A stretch of 64,000 nucleotides of DNA from Prorocentrum cordatum. Its lineage: Eukaryota > Sar > Dinophyceae > Prorocentrales > Prorocentraceae. Under the pieces are notes generated by a model. It did no database searches and was not told the origin of the DNA. It worked only from the letters and a program-made list of their open reading frames with translations. Below, piece by piece: positions 50,172 through 59,858 of this stretch. Both the position numbers and the translations under genes were made by a program. Position 1 is the first letter of the stretch, and each line of letters opens with the position of its first letter. Where the stretch lies: NCBI GenBank assembly GCA_963575745.1, contig CAUYUJ010014174.1, positions 97,001-161,000 on the forward strand, written 5' to 3'.

Positions 50172-50760
50172 CTGCGGACGGTCGGGAGGAAGGAGCACGA
50201 CTGGTTCGAGGCCGACTGGGTCGCAGGATGTGGATCCTATCGCCGATCCCGAACATCAGCTTCGAGCTCTCGGTTTCACATGGGGCCCTGCACTCGCTGA
50301 GCAGAAGATCGACGTCGAAGGCGCTGGCGTTCGTCTCAATCGCCGCGCCCCTCGGACCGACCTCCTCAACCCCGAGCCTCCTTCGAAAGCTACTTCCGAC
50401 GAAATCCGTTGGAATGCGTAGCTGAGCGAGCTGGGGCCCGACGGGGTCGCATATCTGGCGTGGGCGAACCGCCGCGCGGCAGCATTCTGATGTGACTGGC
50501 TACATGGTGGTGTCTTGCTGGCAACGAGATGCGGCCAAGTTCCAACAGAGTGCGAGGTGTCTTTCTCCCCGAAGGCTCCGAGGGGGGAGATGTCTCGGCG
50601 GTCGGGCGCAACCGACGACGACGACAATGGCAACGACGTGTCCAACGGCACTGCGCCTCGCACGCGCCGCCAGGGCTTGCGGATACGTGGATTTCCAGGT
50701 CCGATTTCCATTCCGTCGCTCCCCATTGCAAGTACCGTGAGGCTTCCATCGAGAACCCCA
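50172..50760 (+). pseudogene. Decayed start of a reverse transcriptase domain
   Basis: A plus frame reads PRTDLLNPEPPSKATSDEIR, then a TAG at 50419, then ELGPDGVAYLAWANRRAA. The x-G-P-D-G-x-x-Y-x-x-W signature opens the RT domain of non-LTR elements. Further on, in shifted frames, VRGVFLPEGSEGGD near 50550 resembles the F-x-P-K-G block. The copy fades out before the catalytic motifs and gives way to other repeats by about 50.8 kb. With 48236-49600 it outlines one truncated plus-strand element. 49796-50171 between them is unassigned GC-rich sequence. Confidence 0.5.
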
Positions 50761-51006
50761 ATGACGAGGACACCGACAGGTAACGGTACCGCTCCTCCCC
50801 GGGCCTCTCACGGTGTTCGTTGGTCCTCTTCCGTTTTGGGGCTGCCTCGGGGCCGTTTTGGTCTGTTTCGGGGAGATCCCAGCAGCCTCTTGGGCCGTCC
50901 TGGTGCGTCGAGCAATCGGAAGGAAAAAATCCTCCCGGTCTGGGTCCCGAGGGCTGGGGGTCACAACCAAGGGGGGCCCCCCACACATCATCGCCCCCCC
51001 ATCCTT
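50761..51006. other. Unassigned stretch
   Basis: CTTGGGCCGT-like words near 50890 recall family D arms. No gene. Confidence 0.4.
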
Positions 51007-51232
51007 GCAGGCCTCCCTGATGGGGTTGAAGTGCATTGGGTCGGACGGTCGCAGCGCAACGCCGATGCATCGTCGATGCGGCTGACTGTGGACACCGATT
51101 TTCTCCTCGCCAATGTCGTCGCCGATGCATCGTCGACGTCGCCGATGCATCGGCGATGCGTCGGCGATGTACCGGCGATGCGGCGCGATCCTCCGACCCC
51201 ATGTATTCGGACCCAAGTTGGGAGGCCTCTAG
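51007..51232. mobile_element. Family O foldback (GATGCATC), copy 3
   Basis: Left AGGCCTCCCTGATGGGGTTG + GGGTCGGACGGTCGC, right GCGGCGCGATCCTCCGACCC + TTGGGAGGCCTCTAG. The interior has at least five CCGATGCATCG words. It shows that the inverted ends extend to the AGGCCTCCC outermost step. Confidence 0.88.
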
Positions 51233-51944
51233 CCCCCACACCCCCCCTGGCTGGAGCGGAATAAAAGGGAAGGGGCTTCCCTTCGACTCGACTGCGAGGT
51301 TGCTCGATGTCCCTCTGGTTGGGACACTTAAGGAGGAGGTTTAATTAGGGAAAGGAGGGAACGGCGACGGCGATGACGCCGACGACGAGTCAAGTGGAAA
51401 ACTTCACACACGCTGACGGGGTTCATTTATTCACAAATTATGTCGCACATGTTTCCGTACGCAAGTTCGGCAATTTCAAGGAACGTGGCTATTCGAATTT
51501 AGTATTATGGTTATCATCATCCTGTATATGTTCGTGCTCTTCATGCCTTCCGAATTCCATCCATATAACTATTAATTCGCAAATTGTTTCCCGTTCCTTC
51601 CTTGTTCTGAGCTTCTCCACCGCGTCTTCCCGCGCTTCCTCGTTGCTGTTTTCGCTATGTTTGCCCCCGACTTGTCTGCAGTCCGCCGCGGTTAACTAAA
51701 GCACCCGTGGGCGGCTCACTGTCATTTGGACTGGCCTGTTTCGTTCTCCCGTTGTGACGTGGTCCATTCGTGAGGGTCCTGTTTGGGTTGGGCGTGGCGT
51801 GTTTCAACGCAGTGCAACACGATCTGGTATCCTTTCTGTGTGATCTGATACGGTCGTTTGCCATCAAACATTGATAACTTTAGCGGAGAGCGAGCGGAAG
51901 AGCGTGGAGAGCCCGTTGAGCGGTCGCACGAGACACACCAGACA
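51233..51944. other. Unassigned, AT-richer stretch
   Basis: 51370-51620 is clearly lower in GC than its surroundings. A 108-codon plus frame (51373) has no recognised motif. It may be a decayed gene or a local repeat without a partner in this window. Confidence 0.4.
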
Positions 51945-52088
51945 GTGGAACCTATGGCAGGAAGCACCCTGCTTGTCTCCAGGGTGACCAGGGCTTCTTG
52001 GGTTTTCGCTGGTTCTGCTGGATGGAAACCGTGACGTTCCCACGCCAAAAACCAATCGTCGTCCTGGGGTTCTAGGGTTGGGCTTCTT
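51945..52088. repeat. Family P repeat, copy 1
   Basis: CACCCTGCTTGTCTCCAGGG, GGTTTTCGCTGGTTCTGCTG, GACGTTCCCACGCCA and GTCCTGGGGTTCTAGGGTTG recur in order at 59163-59345. Confidence 0.82.
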
Positions 52089-52262
52089 GTCTCGAAGAAG
52101 AAAAATCGCAATATACGTAAACTTGTGGCGCTACGCGCGGGTTGCTTGGACCTGTGCTGGACCCACCTCCCTGGCGCGCGCCAGGGGCGGCGCCAGAGGC
52201 GCCGCCAGGAGGGCCCAGCGCGGATCCAAGAACTCCGCGCGGAACGCCGAGTTCCGCGTTTC
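52089..52262. mobile_element. Family E element, copy 2
   Basis: TCTCGAAGAAGAAAAATCGC, GTAAACTTGTGGCGCTACGC, palindromic GC-rich middle and GAACTCCGCGCGGAACGCCG. The right outer end is eroded. It abuts family P. Confidence 0.82.
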
Positions 52263-52350
52263 GTGTGGCAGCACGATGGTTGTGGTCGTCGCCCTGCTGA
52301 GACAAAGACATACCATATTAGGCAACGCAGCAGGCGTTCCGAGCATGAGT

Positions 52351-52517
52351 ATGATTAAGTCGGGCCTGTCACTCTACAGGAGAAATATCAAAAAATAGTG
52401 AAACAATAGTCTGGGGACGACTTTTCCACTATTTTGGAGCATTTGTGTCATCACAGTTTGACTAGGTATTACTTTCTGTCCAAAATTCGTCTGTAGGGGG
52501 ACATGCCCGACCCAAGA
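52351..52517. mobile_element. Family A element, complete copy
   Basis: Left TTAAGTCGGGCCTGTCACTC, core AATAGTCTGGGGACGACTTT, right TGTAGGGGGACATGCCCGAC. About 165 bases. The best-preserved single copy, and a good family reference. Confidence 0.92.
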
Positions 52518-53435
52518 GTAGGGGTGAATGCACCCTTCTCCCGGCGTTCAAGAGTGGCAGGGAGCTGGGCTGCTGTATCGGAACTCGGACATGCCAATCG
52601 ACCGAGCTGTTGTGCCGATGGCACGGGTCGCTCGCCCGTTCCGCTTGAAGACAATTGCTGCATAGCTGCACGTGGGCATCCTTCATCCCCACGCCTCAGC
52701 GGCTGCCCTCTTCTTCGCCTGGCCTGGTGTGCCTGGTGCTCGGCGCGGCCAGTCAACTCTGCAGACGCGCTTGTGATTGCCAGCGTTGCCGACAAAACAA
52801 GCCCAGGGGGTGAAGCACACCCCCGTTGATGTTTGATTATCGCTGGTGTTCCGCAGCCAGCCTGCACAAGAGGCGCGTCGTGCTGTTGTTTGTCAGTGTG
52901 AATGCGCTGCGCACTGCGTTTATCTGTCTGCACCAGTTTGCACACACACACGCACAAGTTCCGGCAAGGACGAAGGCGGCAAAAAGAAGGAGTCCAAGCA
53001 TGTGAAAGGACGCCCACCGCATAGATCTTGTTGAATGCGTCAGACAAGCACGTGGCATCTCATTCCGTTTTCATGGTCGGCATTGCCATGTTGCCATTTG
53101 AGCAGATCCAGTGTTTCCTCGATTGAGCCATTATTCCTACATTTTGGCGCATCCCGTCTCGCCTCCGCTGTCACCCTTTCTGGGTAGTGCTGCATCGCTG
53201 TCTCCCCAGCCATGCTCCACCCCCGAATCTGCGATGCCTGGTCCTGGTTTTCCCGAGGGTGCTGCGGCTCCTCTCTCCCTCCTCCCGCGGGCGGTAGGCA
53301 TATTTGTTTTAGAGTTCGCTTCGTCTGTTCCGTGCGCAGTTGTTGACGACGGCACCGCAAAGCTCAGTTCTTGCACTGAACAGGGACACGTCGGGTCCAG
53401 AGGCAGTCTGCCAATCCCTCCACCTGAAGGGTCTC
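52518..53435. other. Unassigned stretch, weak coding candidates on the minus strand
   Basis: Minus frames at 53040-53360 (ending ...EETLDLLKWQHGNADHENG...) and 52469-53047 have fairly normal composition, but no known motif and no clear splice links. Possibly decayed coding sequence. Confidence 0.35.
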
Positions 53436-54065
53436 TTTAGGATACCTTTCGGGGGAGGCATTTCTGGGGGCCTCTTGAAGACGTCTGGTGCGTGTGGGGG
53501 CCTCTTGAGGGCGTCTGGCGAGATCCAAGAAGTCCGCGCGGAGCGCCAAAGGCTTATGTTCATGGCGTTTTTTTCTTCTTCGAGAGATGTGCCATTCCTC
53601 CCGCGGCGATCGCCCACGCACAAGATCCACATATGATCAGACACCTTGTTACAAGAAGTCCAGGGGCACACGAGTCGCCGAGCGTTGAGCTCTCCCGTTC
53701 GGGTGTCCAGGGGAACTCGTGGGGGCCTCTGCCGGACATCTTGGGGGCCTGCTGGCGATCTCGGGGGCCTTCTTGGGCCGAAGGGCTTCACGTGTCCGTT
53801 CGGGCTCCCCCACCGGGGCCCATCTTGGGCCTCTCCGTGTGCCGTCTTGGAGCCCTCTGGGGGCCCTCGCGTGCCGTCCTTGGGCCCCTCTCGGAGCGCT
53901 GGGGCAGCATCAGGAGATGACGCAAATACGTGTCCCAAACAACGGGGAACTTCACGTCTCCCTTGAGGGGAGCCCCCTTGGGCTTCTGGGCTCCTTGGAA
54001 GCCACCTCGGGTCGCCCATGGAGCGCCCTGATGCCACCATGGAGCCCTCTTTAGGTCGCGTCAGG
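53436..54065. repeat. Family D-like block without the core, holding a family E fragment
   Basis: CTTGGGGGCCTC arms. At 53520-53587 lies a family E right end (AGTCCGCGCGGAGCGCCAAA, TTATGTTCATGGCG, CTTCTTCGAGAG). The GCCGAAAAGGCGA core is not recognisable here. Confidence 0.75.
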
Positions 54066-54169
54066 ACTACAGGCCCCCCAAGAGGCACTCGGGCCTCCAG
54101 ACACCGTCGGCCCTTCAGACAGTATCCACGACACCTCATGCCTTGGCGGGCCCTGGAAACGACAGGGCC

Positions 54170-54345
54170 GTTTTTGTTACCGGTTCCGTCTTGCCGTTTC
54201 TGTTGCCGGTTCCGACGCCGTTTTTGTTACCGGTTCCGTCGCCGTTTTGTGACCGGTTCCGGCTCCGGCTTCAATCCTGGAGCCGTTTGTTTGCCGTCTG
54301 GTCGCCGTTTTTGTTGCCGTTTCCATTTTCAAGGGACATCTTTTT
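54170..54345. repeat. GCCGTTTTTGTTACCGGTTC tandem repeat
   Basis: Six or seven degenerate units of about 22-26 bases (GCCGTTT.TGTT.CCGGTTCCG). Confidence 0.9.
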
Positions 54346-54567
54346 TGGAAGCGGTAAAAACTAGCCCTGCCGTTTCCGGGGCCCACAAAGCTTCATACTG
54401 AGGATCCCGGACCCTGGAGGACCTGCGGACGCTGCACCAAGTTGTCCCACAGGGGTGCCCCGGCCTTTCGGCCGCGACCCTTGTGGGTCTGTGACGCATC
54501 GGTCCAGGTCATTTTTGATGATCAGAAGACAGGGTGACCCAGACGCCTACTCCGAATTTCGCAATAC

Positions 54568-54775
54568 TCGAAGAAGAAGAACAACAACACATAAACATAC
54601 ATATTCGGCGCTCCGCGCGGATTTCTCGGATCTGCGCTGGGGTCCTCTGGCGGCGCCTCCAGCGCCGCCCGTGGCGCGCTCCGCGCGCCAGGGAGGGGGG
54701 CCCAGCGCAAATGTAAGAAACCCGCGCGGACGGTCGAAAGTTTCATGCTTCTGTTTTTGTTGTTCTCCCTCTGAA
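54568..54775. mobile_element. Family E element, copy 3
   Basis: TCGAAGAAGAAGAACAACAA, CATAAACATACATATTCGGC, GCTCCGCGCGGATTTCTCGG, then the right half CCCGCGCGGACGGTCGAAAG and TTTTTGTTGTTCTCCCTC. Both outer ends are visible in inverted orientation. Confidence 0.88.
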
Positions 54776-55125
54776 TGCAGAGGGTGGGGATCTGACTTGT
54801 GGGGGGAGGTCCGACTCGAGCTGTCTTGGAGGGTCCCGGGGGGTCCTTGCAAAAGGCGGCTATGCCATGGCTGGCCTGGAAGGGGGGGAGTCTAAAATTG
54901 CTCGCCTGGGAGGTTTGCGACCATCCCCCTCTGCGTGGTATGCAATCTGGAGCACCGCCCGCCATACTCACATCGACGCTCCGCCCAGTTGCCTCGAGGC
55001 AGGGTGGCGGGCATTCGGCGTTCCCTGTGGTGGCGGCCGCTGGCAGGCACGAGCCCTGCGGGCTCTGGGGGCGCGCCCGCTCTGGCCGCAGGGGCCGCTG
55101 ACGGTGTGCCGCGAGCGCAGTTCGG
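54776..55125. other. Unassigned stretch
   Basis: No repeat partner or motif noticed. Confidence 0.4.
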
Positions 55126-55400
55126 CTACGATTCGATGCCAATTCGCTTCTGATTTCGATTTCGATGCGAGCCGATGCGATTCGATTCGATTTCGGTCCG
55201 GCTCTCCCGCATCGGCCGGCGCCGGCCAGGGCCGGGCGCGGCGATGCGATGCTGGTCAGATTCGAGGCCACTTCGTTGGCGATGCGATCCGTTTCCGATC
55301 CGATCCAATGTTGTGTTCACGGAACGGATCCGATCCGACTTCGATCCCGTTCCGTTCCGTTCCGTCCGATCCAGGGCATGTTGGGATGCATTTCGTAGGA
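55126..55400. repeat. GATTCGAT / TTCCGATCC short-word repeats
   Basis: Dense recurrence of GATGCGA, GATTCGAT and CCGATCCGAT words. The frames are R/F/S/D-rich by-products. Confidence 0.7.
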
Positions 55401-55559
55401 GGTTCACTTCAGCATCGGCGTTGGCATAGCCGTGGTAGAAATCTGGCCATATTTTGAAATAGGCCATTTAAGTTCACATGATCCGCATTTTTCCCAGGAT
55501 TATTCCGGCCTGGCACGGCGTAGTGGCCCATCAATTGGGTTCAATAGATCAGAATCGTT

Positions 55560-55935
55560 CTTACGATGAGTTCCGAGAAGCTGCTCCCTAATTTTTCGAC
55601 CAGTTGCGAGACCTATTCCTACGGGTCCAATCGACGCTTGGGTATCGGACGCCCTTGCTTGGATTCACTCGGCTGCAGACATCGTGACATGCTGCAGCTT
55701 CTGTTCCCCAGCCACGTTTTCCGAAGTTTGGGCAGCATGGGTAAAGCTAAAGCTTCACATGTGGCTGCCTACCCTGGTCGTTCTCACGAAGATCCAGGAG
55801 TTGCTTCCCAGGGTCCTCCCCAGGGGCGCCCATATACGACTATTTGGATGTTGGCATGGTCTCCTGTGCCTTCGCAGGGATCGCGTTGTCTTTATGCGAG
55901 CCTGCATGGGCAGGCTTTGTCTTTGGAGCTCGAGG
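55560..55935 (+). pseudogene. Decayed coding sequence, possibly retroelement-derived
   Basis: One frame reads YDEFREAAP, then TAA, then FFDQLRDLFLRVQS. A second frame takes over with PIDAWVSDALAWIHSAADIV and FSEVWAAWVKLKLHMWLPTL, continuing to about 55930. The Trp/Asp spacing (W-V-x-D-A-x-A-W-I ... W-x-x-W-V) recalls the N-terminal region of dinoflagellate retroelement polyproteins, but I am not certain. One stop and at least one frameshift make it non-functional. Confidence 0.35.
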
Positions 55936-56282
55936 TCGCCCCGCAGCGTTTCGGGTACGATTCGATGCTCGGAGGGGAGGGGCGCGACGATCAGACGGGG
56001 GAAGGGGGCGGGGGCCCTACGTCCTCTTCCTTCGTCATCCTACGCCCCCAATCCCCTCCTACTCCATCTTCCTACGTCCTCCGTCCCCGGCCCTGCACTT
56101 TTGGGGCGCGGGTGACGGAGCTCTGCTCGCCAGTCGAGCGTTTCTTCCGGCCACGCGCAGAGTGGGGCAGGGGGAGGGGGGCAAGGCCTCCGAGAAGCAC
56201 CCCTGCTTCTCAGCAGGCACAGGCCCCGTCGGTGGATGCAGGGCCGGCGCCTCCCTTTGGGGGAAGCCTCCCCCCCCTCCCC
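55936..56282. other. Unassigned stretch
   Basis: No repeat partner or motif noticed. Confidence 0.4.
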
Positions 56283-56432
56283 TGCTCGGAGGTTGGTAGA
56301 CCTACCCCTGACACGTTGATTTCGCGGGTTGGCCGTTTTCGGTTCGCGAGAGGGCGTCGCGGCCGTCGTCCTCGTATGGGTCCGTCGGTTTCGGTCCCAG
56401 GCCGTTTTCGTTGCCCCCCGTGCGCGCGCCGC
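56283..56432. mobile_element. Family K element, copy 3, right end missing
   Basis: TACCCCTGACACGTTGATTT, GGTTCGCGAGAGGGCGTCGC, GTCGGTTTCGGTCCCAGGCC, then cut off where family F begins at about 56449. Confidence 0.82.
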
Positions 56433-56448
56433 CGAGTCCTGGGGCTCT

Positions 56449-56639
56449 CGGGTCGGGCGAAAGGGGGGGATTGGGAAAGGGGGGGTTACGAAATTTGCTG
56501 CATGCAGCTGGTTTCGGCCTCACCGAGGAGCCCATTCCTCGATACATAGCCGCCTCCGGCGCCGGGAGGCGCCGGGAAAATCAGCTACGTGAGCTGATTC
56601 TCAATCCCCCCCTTTGCTATCCCCCCCTTTCGCCGACCG
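56449..56639. mobile_element. Family F element, copy 2
   Basis: GGTCGGGCGAAAGGGGGGGA at left and the complement of GGTCGGCGAAAGGGGGGGAT at right. Internal palindromes are identical to copy 1. Confidence 0.9.
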
Positions 56640-56704
56640 AGGCTCTGCCTTCCCCCCCCCCCAGGAGGGGAGGAGGAGCCACAAGCGCGAGAGGCGCTCG
56701 CCGC

Positions 56705-56872
56705 CGTCCTTCCTCCCTCCTCCCCTCCTCCCTCCTCCTCCTCCTCCTCCTCCTCCTCCTCCTCCTCCTCCTCCACCTCCCCCTCCCCCTCCCCCTCCCC
56801 CTCCCCCTCATGCTCCTCATCCTTCTCCTCCTCCCTCCTCCTCCTCCTCCTCCTCCTCCTCCTCCTCGGCCT
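56705..56872. repeat. (CCT)n microsatellite
   Basis: CCT and CCCCCT steps over about 165 bases. Confidence 0.95.
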
Positions 56873-57185
56873 CTTTGGCTTCCTGAGGCCTCTTTGGGCC
56901 TTCTGGGAAGCCCCTTGGGCCTCCTGAGAGGCCTCTTGGGCGTCCTGAGAGGCCTCTGGGGCCTCCTGAGAGGCCTCTTGGGTCTCCTGAGAGGCCTCTT
57001 GGGGCTCCTGGGGGGCCTCCTGGGAGGCCTCTTGGGCCTCCTGGGAGGCCTCTTGGGCCTTCTGGAAGGCCTCTTGGGCCTCCTGAGAGACCTATTGGGC
57101 CTCCTGAGACGCCTCTTGGGCCTCCTGAGAGGCCTCCTGGGCTTCCTGAGAAGCTTGTTGGGCCTCCTGGGAGGCCTCTTACTAC
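56873..57185. repeat. GGCCTCCTGAGAGGCCTCTT repeats (family D-like)
   Basis: Fifteen or so 18-24-base units of CTTGGGCCTCCTGAGAGGC. Each can form a GAGGCCTC or CCTGAGAGG mini-palindrome. More regular than the other family D arms and lacking the core. Confidence 0.88.
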
Positions 57186-57326
57186 TCCTCCTGCTCCTCC
57201 TCCTCCTCCTCCTCCTCGTCCCCCTCCTCCTCCACCCCCCGCCGCATGGTGGTCTGCGCGCGGCCTGCTCCTCAGGTCGCCGCCGCTGCTGTCGGTCCCC
57301 TGGGTGGAGGCCCGCCTCCTCGATGC
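57186..57326. other. Short CCT run and unassigned spacer
   Basis: (CTC)n at 57184-57232, then no recognised sequence. Confidence 0.5.
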
Positions 57327-57513
57327 CCCCAGGGATCCAACGCTCGAGCAGGGGAAACATTCAGAAATAGTATTAAAAAAAAGCCTGGGGACGAACACGT
57401 TCAATACTTGTTTGTACATGTTTGAGCACGTGTCCGATTCTTTGCTGTTCTTCCTCGCAAACTCGCCCGCAGGGGCTCATGCCCGACCTGACCCCAGGGA
57501 TCCAACGCTCGGG
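57327..57513. mobile_element. Family A element bracketed by about 21-base direct repeats
   Basis: Right end CAGGGGCTCATGCCCGACCT, core GCCTGGGGACGAACACG. The left outer terminus is absent. CCCCAGGGATCCAACGCTCG lies on both sides (57327 and 57491), directly abutting the element. Confidence 0.82.
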
Positions 57514-57850
57514 CTGGGGAGGCCGTCGTCGGCGGCGCCCCCCGCCCCATCGCGCGGAGGGGTGCGGAGGGGCCGGCCGAGGTCGAGGCGGCCGCACCGG
57601 GTGGCTCGGCGCCCACTCCTCCTCCTCCTCCTCCCTCCTCCTCCTCCTCCTCCTCCTCCTCCTCCTCCTCCTCCTCCTCCCCCTCCTCCTCCTCCTCCTC
57701 CTCCTCCTCCTCCTCCTCCCCCGCTCGCCGCCTTGCCGCCCCGGGGAGGAGTCCAGAGCCAGCGCGCGCGCAGCGCGCGCGCGCGCCACGCGCGGGGACG
57801 GCGCGCGCCGGACGGCGCGGGGCTGGGCCGGCGCACGGCGGCCGGCATGC
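57514..57850. repeat. GC-rich spacer with (CCT)n tract
   Basis: CCT triplets at 57615-57720. GCGCGC runs near 57770-57795. No gene. Confidence 0.75.
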
Positions 57851-58224
57851 GGGCGAAGAGAGCTATGCACATGCACCGATCCTGGCAAGGCCCAGCCTTG
57901 ACCAGGGATCGGTTCGGGGGAGCGTAAGACCCGGGTTTGCCAGGACTCGGGTTCGCCATCGATTTTTGACGACCGCGCCTCGGATTTTGACGAGGAGGAG
58001 TTTCGTGGGATGTCTGCAGCGGGAGACCTCGTCAAAATGCAGGCTCGGCCTCGTCATTTTTTTGACGACCTCGTCGGGGATTTCCGAGTCCTCTGTACCC
58101 GGGTCTTACGCCCCCCTGATCGGTGCATATGCCTTCCTGGCCAAGGTGGGAGGGCGTATGCACCGATCCTGGGCTCAGGATGGGCCTGGCCAGAGTCGGT
58201 GCATGTGCATAGTTCTCTTCCCTC
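57851..58224. mobile_element. Family Q inverted repeat with family N nested inside
   Basis: Outer arms: GAAGAGAGCTATGCACATGC + ACCGATCCTGG (left) and the complement of GAAGAGAACTATGCACATGC + ACCGACTCTGG (right). The inner 57926-58118 is family N copy 2 (GTAAGACCCGGGT ends, TTCGTGGGATGTCTGCAGCG inside). Additional ATGCACCGATCCTGG words occur near 58158. Confidence 0.82.
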
Positions 58225-58269
58225 TAGGCCGCACGGCGGCCTGCCCACGCCTCCGATCCCAGATCTTCG

Positions 58270-58445
58270 CAGGAGGGAGGACAAAACGCAGACGCAATGA
58301 ATTGTCGATTCCCCCGGAAATATGGGAGAATGTGGGAAGTGGGGGGGAAGGCGAAGACCAACCAAACATGGGAAAATGGGGGGAATGGTGGTATTTGTGT
58401 GTTTTTCATTGGTGTGTTTGTGGGCCCCTTCATCCTCGACGTCAT
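58270..58445. mobile_element. Family B element, copy 5
   Basis: AAAACGCAGACGCAATGAAT, CGATTCCCCCGGAAATATGG, ending GGTGTGTTTGTGGGCCCCTT. Confidence 0.86.
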
Positions 58446-58483
58446 GATTTGTTCACAACGTCGACCTCCAGAGGTATCGACCC

Positions 58484-58670
58484 ACTCCCCAGGACGGGCT
58501 TCGCATCTGGAGTCGTTCTTTGACGGCCCCGAGGCCCGGGAAGCGCCCTCCAGGTTGCGCAGATGACGAAACACCTCTAACGTCGTGCTTTCTCCATGGG
58601 GTCGTTGTTTGACGGTCCGGAGGCCCCGGGGAGCGCCCTGCAGGTTGCGAAAAGAACGAAAAGCCTCGCG
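58484..58670. repeat. Family I repeat, two tandem copies
   Basis: GAGTCGTTCTTTGACGGCCC and GGGTCGTTGTTTGACGGTCC, each followed by GAGGCCC.GGGAAGCGCCCT and CAGGTTGCG. Related to 14345-14445. Confidence 0.82.
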
Positions 58671-59162
58671 CCGCGATCTCGCCGTGGCTCGACGGGGGGA
58701 GTCTGGGCGAGCCCCTCCCCAGAGGGCGCCGGGCCTCGAGATCGGCGGCTCGCTCTGGGGCCGCTTCCGGCCTCGGGGGGCCCTCTTTGCAGGGCCTCGG
58801 GGCCGTCGAAGACGCGATTTCTCGGGGCGAGGAGCCAGCCCTATAGGGGAGTGTGTTGATGGAGCGGCGGGACGCCTGGGTCTTCTCTTCTCGTCTCTCT
58901 GGAGCTCAGCCCTCCGGCCTCTGGGCCGCACCATTTGGCCCTTCCTCCTGCTCCTCCTCGCCCCTTTTGTTCCTCGTCCCCCTGCTCGGACTTTCTCGTC
59001 TCCATCGTACTGGGGCGAGTGCAGTCCGTACCGGGCCCAAATCCGGTCCCGACGGTGTTCCAGATCCGGCCCGCATCAGGCCCACATCGGACAGCGCCGA
59101 GGGCCACACAGGCTCCCGTGCAACAGGCACCGAGCGTCTCGGGCCTCTGGCCGCTCACGACA
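58671..59162. other. Unassigned stretch with a 38-base direct repeat partner
   Basis: TAGGGGAGTGTGTTGATGGA + GCGGCGGGACGCCTGGGTC at 58846 recurs near 59345 on the far side of family P. Otherwise unassigned. Confidence 0.6.
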
Positions 59163-59345
59163 GCCCCTACAGTGGGGGCCCATGCCAAGAAACACCCTGC
59201 TTGCCTCCAGGGTGCCCTGGGTTTCTTGGTTTTCGATGGTTTTGCTATGGAAAGCGAGACGTTCCCACACCACGAATCCATGGACGTCCTGGGGGTCTCA
59301 GGGTTGGGTTGTGCGAGGTTTCTTGTGGTCGGGCCCCTACCGTAG
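59163..59345. mobile_element. Family P element, copy 2, with inverted ends
   Basis: CCCCTACAGTGGGGGCCCAT + GCCAAGAAAC at left and the complement of CCCCTACGGTAGGGGCCCGA + CCACAAGAAAC at right. The interior matches 51945-52088. Confidence 0.82.
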
Positions 59346-59690
59346 GGGAGTGTGGTGATGGAGCGGCCGGGTGTCTGGGTCGGTTCGCGGGAGCCGTGGT
59401 CCGTTGCGGGGGGGTGCCCCTTGACCACCGCCCGGGGGGGTCGACCTTCGGGGACGTCGGCGGGCCGAATTGTGGACTGGCCTCCACTGTATCGGTGCTC
59501 TTTGGGACTCGTCCATCCGCCATCCTCTCCCTCCCCCAGTCGGTATCGTTTAACCTCGAGACCCCCGCCAAATTACCACCCCAGTTGGGGATACACCCCT
59601 CGAAACCCGAAGGGAACGACCCGTATCCCCATCCAGGGGGGCAAATCGGCCCGTGGGGCCCAGGCCACGCCGCCGGGGACGGGGATCGGC
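59346..59690. other. Unassigned stretch
   Basis: No motif or repeat partner beyond the 38-base repeat at its start. Confidence 0.4.
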
Positions 59691-59691
59691 G

Positions 59692-59858
59692 AAACAATGC
59701 TCAGGAGGGACAGAAACACGCAGACACAATTACTCGGCGATTCCCCAGAAAATATGGGAAGTGGGGGGGAGGACAAAAGCCCAGGAAAGATTGGAAAATG
59801 TGGGGAGTCCATGTATTTGTGTGTACTTATTTGCGTGTCCCAGGGCCCCTTGAGATGC
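59692..59858. mobile_element. Family B element, copy 6
   Basis: GAAACACGCAGACACAATTA, CGATTCCCCAGAAAATATGG, ending TTTGCGTGTCCCAGGGCCCC. Confidence 0.9.
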
